NCBI GenBank assembly: GCA_963854835.1
Contig: OY978528.1
Location: forward strand, 31,479,335 to 31,543,334
DNA: 64,000 nucleotides
DNA from: Megamerina dolium
Lineage: Eukaryota > Arthropoda > Insecta > Diptera > Megamerinidae
Reading direction: 5' to 3'
Positions 24,799 to 35,894 of the stretch are shown here, piece by piece. The notes below the pieces were generated by a model, which saw only the letters and a program-made list of their open reading frames with translations, did no database searches and was not told the DNA's origin. The position numbers and the translations under genes were made by a program. Position 1 is the first letter of the stretch. Each line of letters starts with the position of its first letter.

Positions 24799-25142
24799 AC
24801 GGCAGCCTAATTCCGGATTACCGAGTTAATTCGAATTAACTCGGGCATTAACTGCAGCTAATCGGCATTAACTCTATGAGTTAATTCTAGAAATAAAAGA
24901 GGATTAGGGCAATTTGCGATGGCAACACTGCTGAAAATTTGCTATTGTGAATTTTTCTCGATCCATTTTACGAAATATTAGGTGTGTTCGCTAACAAAAA
25001 ACATTCAACAATTGTTAACAGTTTTCAACATGAAAAGCGTTGGCGAAGAAATAAATCCAGCTGTCAATTACGAACTGTGAATGTCAATTTACAAGTTTCT
25101 GATAGTTTTCAGTTCACGTACTTCTTGTAGATTTTTGTCTCA
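24799..25142. mobile_element. MITE fragment inside the BEL leader
   Basis: Very similar to the left two thirds of the MITE at 1364-1880, from 'acggcagcctaattccgg' to 'cttcttgtagattt'. It lacks the first few terminal bases and the whole right end. It lies in the untranslated leader of the BEL element, so it inserted into BEL or was carried by it. Confidence 0.85.
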
Positions 25143-25723
25143 TTCAATACATAATAATACATATTGGTCATCTTTTTTGAAATTCGACAATTAGCACAAT
25201 ACAACGTACTGTGTAATAAATTGGGAGAACAAAATATATACCAATACTTGGGTGGTATTGTCTCGCATGCGGCCCATCTACAACATCTCTTTCTCTTATA
25301 CAACAAACTATAATTACATTCACATTCGAGAGACTATCGCATTATTACACACATCCAAGCACGTAACACTTCACAACTCCTTTTGTCTATAGTAAGTACA
25401 CTTCTCTTATTACATTGGATCCGCCTTTGTAATTCACTTCATAGCCGATCTCACTGTCATACATAAATATCAAAGTTCATAAGGAAGTAGTCGGTCATCT
25501 GGTCGAGAAGAATTTTTTTACAATCCTACGCACACTAGAAATCACCTTCCCATTCCCATTCTCGACCAAACCCAATATTTTTTTGTGTTTTTCTTTTTAT
25601 TATCTACATTTTTTTTCTTTGCAATTCTCAATTTATTTGGGAAATTTATATTTGTCTCAGAGCAATTTTTTCGATTGCTTCTACATTCTATTTGGAGCGG
25701 TAATTAGACGAATTATCTGAATT

Positions 25724-27862
25724 ATCTGGTGGTCTGGTGGTGTTTTCGCAAGGTAACGTGTCTAACTGCCTCAACCTGGTGGGGCTAGCGCAGTCCTTGT
25801 TGAACTCATCGCAAGTCAACTCACTGGCTGTCATGTAGGTTGATCTGAGCGCTATGTGATGGTACCTTTATTTGTTAATGAGGGGTAGTCATATAGCTTG
25901 CTCTGCTTACTATGTGATGGCGCCTTCATTATTATTAATGGGGGCCCTCCATGTGGCGACCACCGGGCAACGTCTTCCTGGCACCCGCTGGGAGGCGGCT
26001 GAAGTGAGTTTCGAAAATCTCCTCGGTTAGAGGTTGTGCATTGGGTTTGGGACCCGCCACATAAAAAACCCCCCCAATGAAAAAACAAATATGCCTCGGA
26101 TAAGGACTACCGCTTTTGTTGATGACCCCCGCAAACGAAAAAAGGACAACGATTTGCGGATATGCACCTGGAATGTCCGATCCCTTTATAGGGAGGGTGC
26201 CTCTATCCAGCTGGTTGATGTCCTCGAAAAATACAGAGCTGACATCACCGCTCTCCAGGAAATGCGATGGACAGGACAGGGCTGCTCCAAAAGAGCGTCC
26301 TGTGACATCTACTACAGTTGCCATGCTGAAAGGCACGAATTAGGATGTGGATTTTTGGTCAGCAAGAGACTACGACATCTTGTCTCACAGTTCACGCCTG
26401 TGAACGAACGGCTGGCCACAATCCGCATCAAGGCAAAATTTTTCAACATCAGCCTTATATGTGCCCATGTGCTCCGACGGATGAGAAGGTCAATGTGACC
26501 AAGGAGAGCTTCTTTCAGCGCCTCGAAGAAGCTTACGACCGCTGCCCCCGCCACGATATCAAAATCGTGCTTGGCGACTTTAATGCCAGGGTGGGCAAGG
26601 AAGGTACCTTTGGTCCAACTGTCGGAAAATTCAGCCTCCACCAGAACACCTCCGATAACGGAATGAGGCTGATCGACTTCGCCGCAGCACGAAACATGGT
26701 AATTGGTGGTACCAGATTCCAGCATCTCGACATCCACAAAGCGACATGGCTGTCTCCAGATCATCGTACAAGAAACCAAATTGATCATGTGGTGATTGAC
26801 GGAAGGCATGCTTCCAGTGTGATGGACGTGAAATCGATCCGTGGTGCCAACATCGACTCGGATCACTACCTTGTTGCAGCTAAGGTGCGCACACGCTTAT
26901 GTGTCGCAAATAACAAGAGAAGTCCCACACAGAGAAAGCTCGACGTCAGTAAGCTGCGATCACCAGAGACAGCAGATGCATTTTCCACTCGACTATCGGA
27001 TCTGCTTATGCAGAACACTCCTCCACTTGATGATACATGCGCACGGTGGACACATATATCCCACTCCATGACTACTGCTGCCGAGGAGGTAATCGGTTAC
27101 TACCGGCCTCTGAGGAATTAGTGGTATGATCAGGAGTGTCGCGACGCTACCGCCGCGAATACCGCTTCGGTATTCAAAGAGTCCCGGCATCTTGGACAGC
27201 ACGTCACTGTTGACAACTACGCTTTTGAAGTAGTAAGGGACTTTGTCTATCTTGGAACCAGCATTAACAGCAGTAATGACGTCAGCTTGGAGATCATGCG
27301 TAGGATAACTCTTGCTAACAGGTGTTACTTTGGGCTGAGTAAGCAATTGAGAAGTCGAGCCCTCTCTCGAAGAACGAAAATTACACTCTACAAGTCTCTC
27401 ATCATGCCTGTCCTAACATATGGCGCTGAAGCCTGGACAATTTCCACCTCGGATGAGCGAATGCTTGGAGTTTTCGAGAGAAAAGTCCTACGCAAGATCT
27501 TTGGACCTATTTGCGTTGGTGACGAGTACCGAATAAGGTACAACCATGAGCTGTACGAGCTGTATGCCGATATTGACATAGTAAAGCGCATCAAAATCCA
27601 GCGGCTGCGCTGGCTAGGTCGTGTCGAGCGAATGGAAGAACACGCTCCAGCTAAGAAGGTGTTATATTCGGAACCCGCTGGAGGACGACGCAGAAGAGGA
27701 AGACCAAACCTCCGGTGGAAAGACCAAGTACTGGAGAACCTGACGGCGCTTGGAATTTCTAACTGGCGCCAGCTAGCGAAGAACAGAGATGGCTGGCGAA
27801 GCATGTTATTTTCGGCCTAAATCGATATTCGGTTGTTATGGCCACATAAGTAAGTAAGTAAG
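25724..27862 (+). mobile_element. RTE-type retrotransposon, internally deleted (copy 2)
   Basis: Flanked by the 10-bp target duplication 'tatctgaatt' (25714-25723 and 27863-27872). The 5' end 'ggtggtctggtgg' and the 3' tail of TAAG units match copy 1. About 1.3 kb of the reverse transcriptase is missing at about 27157. It is inserted in the leader of the BEL element, upstream of gag, so it is younger than that BEL insertion or was carried along in it. Confidence 0.93.
26092..27820 (+). pseudogene. RTE polyprotein pseudogene lacking the RT core
   Basis: The endonuclease half is present, starting at the ATG of 'MPRIRTTAF' shared with copy 1, with 'CTWNVRSL', 'GDFNARVG' and 'DSDHYLVAAKV'. It is frameshifted by two extra bases near 26467 ('ICAH' then out of frame). 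A stop follows 'YYRPLRN' at 27119-27121. After 'QECRDATAA' the sequence jumps to 'RHLGQHVTVDNYAFEV', which lies after the YADD motif in copy 1, so the catalytic palm is gone. The C-terminal domain (27287-27820) is complete and supplies the part deleted in copy 1. Non-functional. Confidence 0.92.
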
Positions 27863-27933
27863 TATCTGAATTCGAATTTTAAAATTATTTTTCTTTTGTA
27901 TACTGATTTGTAATCCTACAAATCACCAGTAAC

Positions 27934-28870
27934 ATGGTGGATATTAAACGTTTTAACGCTGCCGCTGAGAAAATATAGGAAACTGATAAATATTTCCAGC
28001 TGATAGATACGGACACGCATAGCACATATGCGCTCGACGTCCATAGGAAGGAATTTGAGTCGGCATGGAGTGACCTCAAGTCGGCATATATCTCCATTAT
28101 CTCGCAGGAAGTTGAATCCAGCGACATCGATAAAACTAAAGTGGAGTTTAAAGATTGTAAAATCTGTTACGTTCGTTTCCTGGCAAACATTAACGCGCCA
28201 GTCACTGGGATGCGATATTTGTTTACTTGGGCTCCACGAAACTGCCAGATTCAACATTGTGTCTGTGGGAGTAGTCCATCAAGAACAAGCGTGTGATTCC
28301 TACGTGGAACGCGTTTAACGCATTCTTCACTGAACGATTTCAAACACTGGAGTCGATTTTGGACATTCGAAGTGGTTTTCGGCAACCCAGCCAGCCACAG
28401 AGTCGGCAACCCGGTCGATTCGATCTCCCCAGGCATTCAAATAACCCTCCAGTGAATTCACAGAGTATTCACACCTACCAAGTGAATGTCCGGAAGCAAA
28501 ATTGTCCAATGTGTCAGAAGATGCACCATTTGCGCACCTGCCCAGATTTTTTGAAGCTTTCAGTGAATGATCGCTATGACGCCGTGAAGAGATACAAGCT
28601 TTGTGTCAATTGCTTAGCAAACTCACGAATCCGCCTCTTGCAAAAGTCTTTTTTTCATGCTCCGCGTGTAACAAGAGACATCATTCTTTATTGCATAGGC
28701 TGGAAAAGACAGCCAGTCCCAATGGAGAACAACTTTCGTCAACGTCAGCTGCGGCGGCGGAACCCTTGCGCGACAGTCATTCACTTTTCAGCTGCAAACT
28801 GTGCCAAAAAGCGTGCCCAATAAAATTTCAGAGAACCACAATCACACATCTAGAGATAGTTCGGTGTTAC
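27934..28870 (+). pseudogene. BEL/Pao gag pseudogene
   Basis: Starts at an ATG ('MVDIKRFNAAAEKI') and meets a stop after 14 codons. The C-terminal zinc-knuckle region is visible: 'CPMCQKMHHLRTCPDF', 'LCVNCLANS' and, after a frameshift, 'CSACNKRHHSLLH'. This is the spacing typical of Pao-group gag. A stretch normally found between the N-terminal helical region and the 'FNAFFTERFQTLE' segment is missing, so the central gag domain is deleted. Gag would form the particle and bind the genomic RNA; this copy cannot. Confidence 0.8.
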
Positions 28871-29520
28871 TAGGAACAACTTTAGTCCACATCCGATACC
28901 GGAACACTACGTTTACTGCTCGTGCCTTAATTGGCTCGGGATCTGAGGTGACCTTCATATTGGAACGCTTGCGAAATATGTTGCGCCTCCCTGTTTGCGA
29001 CGTTCGAACGCTGGTCACAGGTCTGTACGAGGTGGTTACGGCACATTCGTCAAAGATGTGTTCTTTAGTAATTGGTTCTCCAATGGACGCAGAAGTCGCA
29101 ATAAAGATAGATGCGTTCGTACTGAAGAGGTTTACTGGGAAATTGCCGTCGTGCTCGAATCTCAAAAACCTACGCGAAGAGCTTGCTAGTCTACGACTAG
29201 CAGACGAACATTTACACCGTAGCTCTCCTGTAGACTTGGTTTTGGGAGGTGACATTTACCCCTCCATTATGCTGGAAGGAATTCACAAGGGCATTCTTGG
29301 CTCACTGATCTCTCAAAACACAGTCTTTGGATGTATTATTATCGGTCGTTATGCGACAGCACCATCCAGTGCCCGAGTGCAGTCATTCTACAATGAAATC
29401 AATTTGGAACAACAAACCTCCCAGTTCTGGGAGATGGAGGAAGTCCCAAAAACTAATCGGAAGACACCTGATGATTTGTACTGTGAGGAGTACTTTAAAA
29501 AGACAACATTTCGGAATTAA
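28801..29520 (+). pseudogene. BEL/Pao pol, aspartic protease region
   Basis: A 239-residue open frame with the retropepsin-like region of BEL/Pao polyproteins: 'RYRNTTFTARALIGSGSEV' followed by 'VDLVLGGDIYP'. In this family the active site reads D-S-G; here the aspartate is glycine (GSG), so the protease would be inactive even if made. It leads into the reverse transcriptase in the usual order. Confidence 0.85.
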
Positions 29521-31115
29521 GAAGGCAAATTCGTGGTATCTTTACCATTTAAGACGCAATTTCAGCATGATTTACCCTTGGGTAACTCGCGCAATCCGGC
29601 GCGGCCACTATTCTCCGAAATGAAGCGCGCCTACTTAAGACTCCGCAGTTTAAGGTTGAGTATGACACCGTCATACTGGAATGTGTTGAATTGGGACACA
29701 TGAAGCAAATCGAAGCAAGCGCTTCTACGGAACCCAATTTATTGCATTATTACCTCACTCATCATGCTGTGGTGAAACCTGATAGCACGACCACTAAACT
29801 CCACGTGGTATTTAACGCCTCCTGCCGTACTTCTACTGGCAAAAGTCTGAATGATGTCCTTTATCCAGGACCCATACTTCAATCAGACTTGATGGTTTTT
29901 TCTTTTAAGATGGCGATTCTTTCAGTTTGTGTTTAATGCCGACATTGAGAAGATGTATAGGCAGATTCTCGTGCATCCTGACCACACGAGTTTTCAACGA
30001 ATTTATTTTCGCAGAACACCAACGGAAAATGTTCAAAGTTTCGAATTGCAAACGGTGACATTTGGTGTTAACTGTGTGCAATACTTAACTATTAGGACGT
30101 TTAATGCAACTCGCACAAGAAAACAAAATAGGTAACCCTATTGCTTCGCACATCCTTCGACACTCTATGCATGTAGACGATGTACTTGCGGGAGCTCATA
30201 CGTTGGACGAAGCTATACTAGCTCGTGACCAACTAATGTCGGTACTACGTACCGCAGGATTTTCGCTGCGAAAGTGGACGTCGAACCATCAGCGAGCCCT
30301 TGAAGGCTTGCCCTCTGATCATCTTCTAGATGCAGAGTTTTTAAATATCTCAGATGCAAGTACCGCGAAAACCCTTAGCCTCCGTCAGAACTAAGGTTCT
30401 GATTGCTTCTTTTTTACACCAGGGGCCTTTCCAAAAAAAGTGTCTTTCACTAAACGTGAAGTTCTTTCCATCATTGGGAAACTATTTGATCCTGTTGGAT
30501 GGTTAGCGCCAAAAATTGTTGTTGCAAAATTTTTAATGCAGCAGTTGGGGCTCGATAATACTGGTTGGAACGAATCAATCAAACTACTCACGCTTGACCA
30601 CAGACAAAATTTTCTGACGGATTACCCTAATCTGACTTCCATACGAATCCCTGTTTCGTACAGTTTGTTCCAGATAGTACCGTGCAATTTCATGGCTTTT
30701 GCGATGCGTCAGAGAAAGCCTACGCAGCAACAGTGTATGCGCGTATGGAAAGCCCTACGGGCAAAATACATACCCATTTGCTAACGGCAAAAACACGCGT
30801 TGCCCCTATTAAAACTTTCTCTTTGCCTCGATTAGAGCTTTGCGCAGCGCATTTACTTGCTCAGATGTTCGATTCACTGGTGCCGCAACTCCAAGTGCCA
30901 ACGGTCGCATGGACCGACTTAACGATCGTTCTCTCGTGGTTTCAAAAGCCTCCATGCCATTGGACCATATTCGTGGCAAATCGAGTCTCTTCGATAATAG
31001 AGAAAATTGGTGACTCTAATTGGCACCATGTGAGTTCCTCCGACAACCCAGCCGATGTGGCTACTCGTGGAACCACCGCCAAGGAAGTGGCAGAAAATGA
31101 ATTGTGGTGGCACGG
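29521..31115 (+). pseudogene. BEL/Pao pol, reverse transcriptase and RNase H region
   Basis: Pieces in several frames can be aligned in order: 'HHAVVKPDSTTTKLHVVFN' (fingers), 'NADIEKMYRQILVHPDH', 'QTVTFGVN', and the catalytic motif as 'HVDDVLAG' with both aspartates. Then come 'FDPVGWLAPKIVVAKFLMQ', 'GFCDASEKAYAATVYAR' with the first RNase H aspartate, and 'LPRLELCAAHLLAQM'. Stops and frameshifts occur near 29520-29690, 29934, 30090, 30393 and 30700. The element is an old, inactive copy. Confidence 0.88.
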
Positions 31116-32154
31116 CCTAGATGGCTGAAGTTGCAACGCCAATATTGGCCAACTACAGCACTAGATGTGGGTATGAGTGCCATTCCTGAGACGAGAAGAA
31201 TAAAATCTCACTACGTGAGATCAGATATCTCCGAGGATATTCTGAATCGATTTTCCTCTCTTCCGCGCGCCTTACGTGTCGTGTCATATATCTTTCGGTA
31301 TTTTAATAATGCCAACATTGCACGACGAACACGATACACATTTACCGCCCTAATCATCTCCACCGAAGAGATAGCTTCCACGCATAACAGATTGATAAGA
31401 TTGTGTCAAATGCGCCATTTCTCTAAGGAATATGCGGATTTACTTAAGAAACTCCCAATTTCCAGTAAGAGTGATATACTATCACTCAATCCGTTTTTGG
31501 ATTCACAGGGCGTGATGCGCGTTAACGGACGTTTAGCACACTCCTCTGCTCTCTCTTACAGAGAAAGATTCCCCATCTTACTCCCGTATTCTGGACGCTT
31601 TAACCAATTGTTGGTATAGTTTGTCCATGTGATTTCTATTCACAGGTCCAACCAACTGCTTCTGCGCCTCTAACGCATGGAATTTTGGGTTCCTAAGTTA
31701 AAAAACTTAGTAAAAACGACGGTGCACAACTGCAAACCTGCAAAAGCAGTACACTCAAATAATGGCCGCATTACCGCCCTAACGCACGGCCCTTTCACGA
31801 CCGTTTGCAACGACCGGTGTTGACTTTGCCGGCCCCTTTGACATAAAGGCGTATATAGGCCGAGCGTGTTGTATCACAAAGGGGTATGTCTGTGTTTTTG
31901 TGTGCTTCGCAAGGAAGGCCATTCACCTCGAGGCAACAAGTGATATGACAACACCTACGTTCCTCGAAGCATTTTCACGCTTCTTTTCACGTCGTGGCTG
32001 TCCAGCCCTGATTTTTTCGGACAATGGAATGTCCTTTGTTGGCGCCTCTCGAGATCTGCGAGCTGAAGGAGAAAAATTTCCACGCCAAGTTCGTGACACT
32101 GTCGAAGCCGCTCAAAGCCATCAAAATTTAGAATGGCGTTTTATTCCTTTTTTG
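31116..32154 (+). pseudogene. BEL/Pao integrase region, truncated
   Basis: The first part (31104-31619) has the N-terminal region, including 'RVNGRLAHSSALSYRERFPILLP'. After stops, the catalytic core begins with 'FDFAGPFDIKAYIGRACC' and contains 'RKAIHLEATSDMTTPTFLEAF' and 'FSDNGMSFVGA' with the second aspartate. The core stops at 'LEWRFIP' (about 32150), where the family would continue to the catalytic glutamate region. Instead, a run of hydrophobic codons leads into the ORF at 32191. The integrase is therefore cut before its last active-site residue. Confidence 0.85.
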
Positions 32155-32190
32155 TTTTTGTTTTTGATTTTTTATCTCAAAAAGCCCATA

Positions 32191-32739
32191 ATGTCTCCGA
32201 ACCGCCGAAAATCGACTCATTATAGTCCAATCCGAACTCCTAGCGAAGCAGAAGAGAACGACCGTCACAGAAGACGTCGTTTTAGGTGCAGGTTATGCCG
32301 ACGATTCCATACACTACACGCATACTCGCGATTCATCGCAATGTTGGTGGTGAAAAGGTACGAAATTATGGCAAGACGTCGCTGCTGCCTTAACTGCTTA
32401 GCCTACAGCCACCATGTCGTCCAATGCCGAGTATCGTCTACGTGTCGCCATTGTGCAAAGAAGCATCATACGTTACTTCACGAGGAGACAAAAGCGCCAG
32501 GGCGAAAAAGACATAGAAACAAAAGGGCACGTGTTCCTGCCCCTCGCCAGGAACCCGTAGAGCAACCATGTGCCTGCACGAAGACAACGGCATCACCAGC
32601 GATTCCGCAGTTTGTTGCCCCTATCCAGCAATCCGTCCAACCCATGGCCCCATTTATACCATCAAGTGGACGATTAATGAGCCAATACGTACCAAGCTCC
32701 ACACAGCCGTCACACCAGCTGCGATATTCCAGGCCCTAG
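32191..32739 (+). CDS. Extra gag-like zinc-knuckle ORF at the 3' end of the BEL element
   Basis: A 182-residue frame if it starts at the ATG of 'MSPNRRKS'. It is arginine-rich (such as 'ENDRHRRRRFRCRLC') and contains 'CRLCRRFHTLH', 'CCLNCLAYSHHVVQC' and 'CRHCAKKHHTLLH'. This is the same three-part Cys/His arrangement as at the end of the element's own gag (28500-28700). The tail is rich in Pro, Gln and Ser. The frame is open upstream into the integrase fragment, so a fusion product is also possible. A nucleic-acid-binding role is likely from the knuckles. Whether it is a second gag-like gene of this BEL lineage, a captured piece of another element, or a remnant is open. Confidence 0.6.
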   Translation: MSPNRRKSTHYSPIRTPSEAEENDRHRRRRFRCRLCRRFHTLHAYSRFIAMLVVKRYEIMARRRCCLNCLAYSHHVVQCRVSSTCRHCAKKHHTLLHEETKAPGRKRHRNKRARVPAPRQEPVEQPCACTKTTASPAIPQFVAPIQQSVQPMAPFIPSSGRLMSQYVPSSTQPSHQLRYSRP

Positions 32740-32762
32740 AGTGGATCTTTAAAAGAATCTGA

Positions 32763-33311
32763 ATCTTAACGGCATATAGTATATAAGAATATTTTTATAT
32801 TATCCTTTTTTGAACTGCTTTGAATATTGTTATTTAAATGTATTTCTCTATTATTATTTTTTCTCTATAATTTTAAGACCTTCTTAGCAATTAGAGCAAT
32901 TTTTTATCATTCTTTTTTTAAGCTTTGTAATTCTCTTATTATTGATTCTTTTTTTCGGATTCTCTTACATATATTATTTTTTTTTTTTGAAATTAAGCTT
33001 TTGAATGCTATTATTATTGATTCTTTTTTTTTTGTATCCCTTTCTCTATTTTTAATTTTTTAAACATTTTAAAAATTATTTTTTATCTTAAATTAATAAC
33101 AATATCTCTATTTTAATTTTTTTATTAATTTTATCTTAATCTCCCACTGTTGTTAATTTAATTTAAGATATGATTTGAATTTGTTTTTGATCTCTTTATC
33201 TTTTAGTCATTACTATCAATTATCATGATTATTTTTTATTTTATTTTATTTTTTTTTTCTCTTTAATTTCAATCCTGGGAGTAGATATTGCGTCTTCTTT
33301 GCAGTATTCCT
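32763..33311. other. T-rich 3' non-coding region of the BEL element
   Basis: Strongly strand-biased: long T runs with ATT and TTATTATT motifs on the + strand and no coding potential beyond an artefactual Phe/Leu/Ile frame (32827-33063). It separates the extra ORF from the polypurine tract. Confidence 0.7.
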
Positions 33312-33326
33312 GAAAGGGGGGCGGAA
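33312..33326 (+). other. Polypurine tract
   Basis: 'gaaaggggggcggaa' immediately before the 3' LTR, which begins TG at 33327. This is the expected primer for plus-strand synthesis; a single C interrupts it. Confidence 0.75.
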
Positions 33327-33860
33327 TGTCTACACATCGCGCGCTGTTATGGTGATTAGGAGTGAGTGGGCGATCTGGCATCACCGATTATGCCAGTTCT
33401 CCACTCGCTTCCACCGTTCCCTATTTTTCCACTCTCTCTCTCTCAATTTCTCTTTATTTTCGTTTTTCTTTTTTTTTGGCTTGCCAATTGACTTTTTTCT
33501 TTTTGGATTTACTTATGATTGATCTCTCCCACAAGTAAAAAGGTTTAACAGTGCGCGGTTTGTTCGTACCTTTCTTTGCTATTCTCTTCCCGAATAATTA
33601 ATTGCTAATCATATTGCTAATATTGTGATACTTAAACTCTAAAGTGTTAATATAATATTAAATAAATTTCGTAAATAAAAATCCGAAAAAAAAGTGTGTG
33701 TATCTAGTGCCCTATTATCGACGAAGGAAACATCTTTACGTCGGCTGCAGCATCATCAGTCACAACAACAACAGCGCCCATAACTTCATCAAGGCCAGAC
33801 GGACGACACCAACGTGAACGCAGCTCACCGGCATTTTTATTTCTCTGCCCCAACTACTCA
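33327..33860 (+). repeat. BEL/Pao 3' LTR
   Basis: Starts 'tgtctacacatcgcgcg' and ends 'caactactca' (TG...CA), followed by the target duplication 'tacat'. Compared with the 5' LTR it lacks the short insertion near the start and the ~30-bp internal duplication, and differs at scattered bases. The differences fit an insertion that is not very recent. Confidence 0.92.
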
Positions 33861-33865
33861 TACAT

Positions 33866-34660
33866 ATAGCACCCAGGATTCAGATCAAATAATGCATTCA
33901 ATACAAACTGAATTTGGAATTTGGCTATTCTCTTCTGATATTAGATTCTTCAAATTCAGACGTAGATTACTGACAAACTGAGATACCTCAGAAGTGTGCT
34001 TTTAAATATAGCATATAACAGCATCCAGCGAAGCATCCGAACAAGTATTCTGTGCGTATTATTTTGATTGATCCCAATTCATCAGAGATACTTTCACATA
34101 TCGAAATGGCTTGATTTCTGGATAGAATTACTGGAGAAAGCAAAAAAATAAAATTTTTTTTTCTTTTAATCGTAGGAATTTCCATTCCTACGATTAAGTC
34201 TAGTCAATAAATCCTATAGGTATTGATACTTATACAATACTCTAACCGCACTCGAATTCTTATGTTCCTCCATGTGTATGTTCAACACAATTACCTGTAG
34301 TCATAATCAATGTTAAGGTCATCTTAAATTTAATATCGAATTATTTGAGATATTTTTCATGTAAGATCCTGCCAAAAAGCCGATACTAAATTAAAGGTGG
34401 TATTAATTTCGACTATAACTACCGGCCAATGAATTTTGTAACCAATATTAGTAGTAGACAGGAGATAGAAAATGTTTGTTTTTGTATTAGTGTACATGCA
34501 TTTTACTTGTATATTCGATGTTTTGATAACGACTTCAAGCAATAACTTCTCAGAATTTTGTGCTTTTGTTTAGTATGAAGCTTCATTGGTAGCATTTTGG
34601 AGTTTGAACGAAATTTTGAAACAAGTTTTGTCATCCTTTTGGAAGTATGCAACACTGAAC
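33866..34660. other. Unassigned AT-rich DNA
   Basis: No gene or repeat recognised apart from an 18-bp inverted repeat around 34167-34195 ('aatcgtaggaatttcc' with its complement), which can form a small hairpin. Confidence 0.5.
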
Positions 34661-34662
34661 TA

Positions 34663-35444
34663 AAGGATTTCCCTTAGGGACATAACAATTTTATCTATTA
34701 CTAAAACACAGAAATATTTGAGATATTGAGTTCAAATTTATTGTAGATATATTACAAGCATTACATTTTATGATTGAAATTCGATTTCGGTCATATGACC
34801 ACCACGAGCCCGTTTACAGCGGTCGATTCTTTGGACACAATTTTCCACCACTCTTGCACACATTTCGACCGGAACGTTGGTAATTTCTCGAGATAACACG
34901 TTCACCGAGTTTGCCTTGCAATAAATCGATTGTGACGTGTGATGTCTGGCTAGTGGCACCGTCTTGTTGAAACCACATATTGCTGATGTCAAATTCATCC
35001 AATTCTGGCCACAAATAGTACGATAGCGCTCTCCATTGATGGTAACATGACGGTAGTTTTTATCCACGAAAAAATACGGCCCAATCACACTTCCGGCATG
35101 AAAACCGCGCCAAACAGTAACTTTTTGCGGGTGCAACGGTGTCTCAAGAAGCACTTGTGGGTTTGTTGCTGGCCAATAACGCATATTTTGCTTATTGACA
35201 AGGCCATTAAGTCAGAAATGAGTTTCATCGCTGAAGATGATTTTTGGCTCTTAAAGTTGCGACCACCGACTCAGAATTTCGGTAGTAATTTTTAATAATT
35301 TCCAAACTTTGCTGGTTCGTGAACTTTACCATGATGAAAATGTTGACTTTAACTAACGTTTTGACATTGACAGTTGATTAAAAAAGTTTAAGGGTGCGTT
35401 CATATAAAGATACGAAATTGTTATGTCACTAATGGAAAACCCTC
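34663..35444 (-). mobile_element. Tc1/mariner-superfamily element, internally deleted (TIR 'ttagggacataac')
   Basis: Inverted ends: 'aaggatttcccttagggaca' on the left and, on the minus strand, 'gagggttttccattagtga' on the right, both running on into 'cataacaattt'. TA dinucleotides flank both ends (34661-34662 and 35445-35446). The length of about 780 bp is well below that of an autonomous element. Confidence 0.8.
34775..35190 (-). pseudogene. Transposase pseudogene of the rosa-like mariner group
   Basis: Read on the minus strand: 'MRYWPATNPQVLLETPLHP', 'KVTVWRGFHAGSVIGPYFF', 'TINGERYRT', then in another frame 'WFQQDGATSQTS' with the second catalytic aspartate. These phrases belong to the Tc1/mariner DDE superfamily, in a branch distinct from the DD34D mariners elsewhere in the window. 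The N-terminal DNA-binding half and the third acidic residue are missing. The family sub-label is from memory and less certain than the superfamily. Confidence 0.7.
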
Positions 35445-35446
35445 TA

Positions 35447-35823
35447 TATAGGGGGCAATGAGGAATCTAGTACGTATCGATCACATTGTCCAATACAATA
35501 ATCCATCCGCTACGCGATCCAGAGTACTTTTGCTCACAAATAATTTCTCAGGAGCCGCCATTCGTGTTTTCCTATATTAATTACAAGTATTTATTTTCTA
35601 AATATAGTAAATATAGTTAATTGTGTTCACTGCGGTAGCGTTGCAATACTCATGGCCATATAACTAATTTTTCAGACGTTAGTACTTCACAATTAAATAC
35701 ATTCTCGTCGTTCTGGTGGTAAGATTTTTCAGTTTTAGAGATATATGTCAATTAGTATACACATATCTGTCGATTTTGTTAGTTTATCTCGAGTACATTT
35801 AGCTGTTTTTATTATGGATAATT
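35447..35823. other. Unassigned AT-rich DNA
   Basis: Short unannotated gap between the transposon relic and the inverted-repeat complex. No gene recognised. Confidence 0.5.
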
Positions 35824-35894
35824 GCATATATATTATATGATATAACCAGCCACACAACAACAATAGACATGAGTAAAGGATGAATAGAGTCACG

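Larger units (their letters stand above)
23876..33860 (+). mobile_element. BEL/Pao LTR retrotransposon, degenerate, with nested insertions
   Basis: Two LTRs (23876-24445 and 33327-33860) in the same orientation are flanked by the 5-bp direct repeat 'tacat' (23871-23875 and 33861-33865), so the whole 10 kb is one insertion. The order inside is primer site, leader with a MITE fragment, an inserted RTE copy, gag, protease, reverse transcriptase, RNase H, integrase, then an extra gag-like ORF and a T-rich 3' region. The protease-RT-RNase H-integrase order and the protein motifs are of the BEL/Pao group. No envelope gene is seen. The coding region is broken by many stops and frameshifts. The insertion lies just beyond the predicted end of the SLC5 transcript. 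Confidence 0.92.

Noticed and set aside
24799..25142. Considered as part of the BEL regulatory leader
   Set aside because: Its close match to the free-standing MITE at 1364 shows that it is an insertion-derived segment.
23876..33860. BEL element considered as an endogenous retrovirus with an envelope gene
   Set aside because: No signal peptide, furin-type site or membrane anchor is visible; the only extra ORF is a zinc-knuckle protein.
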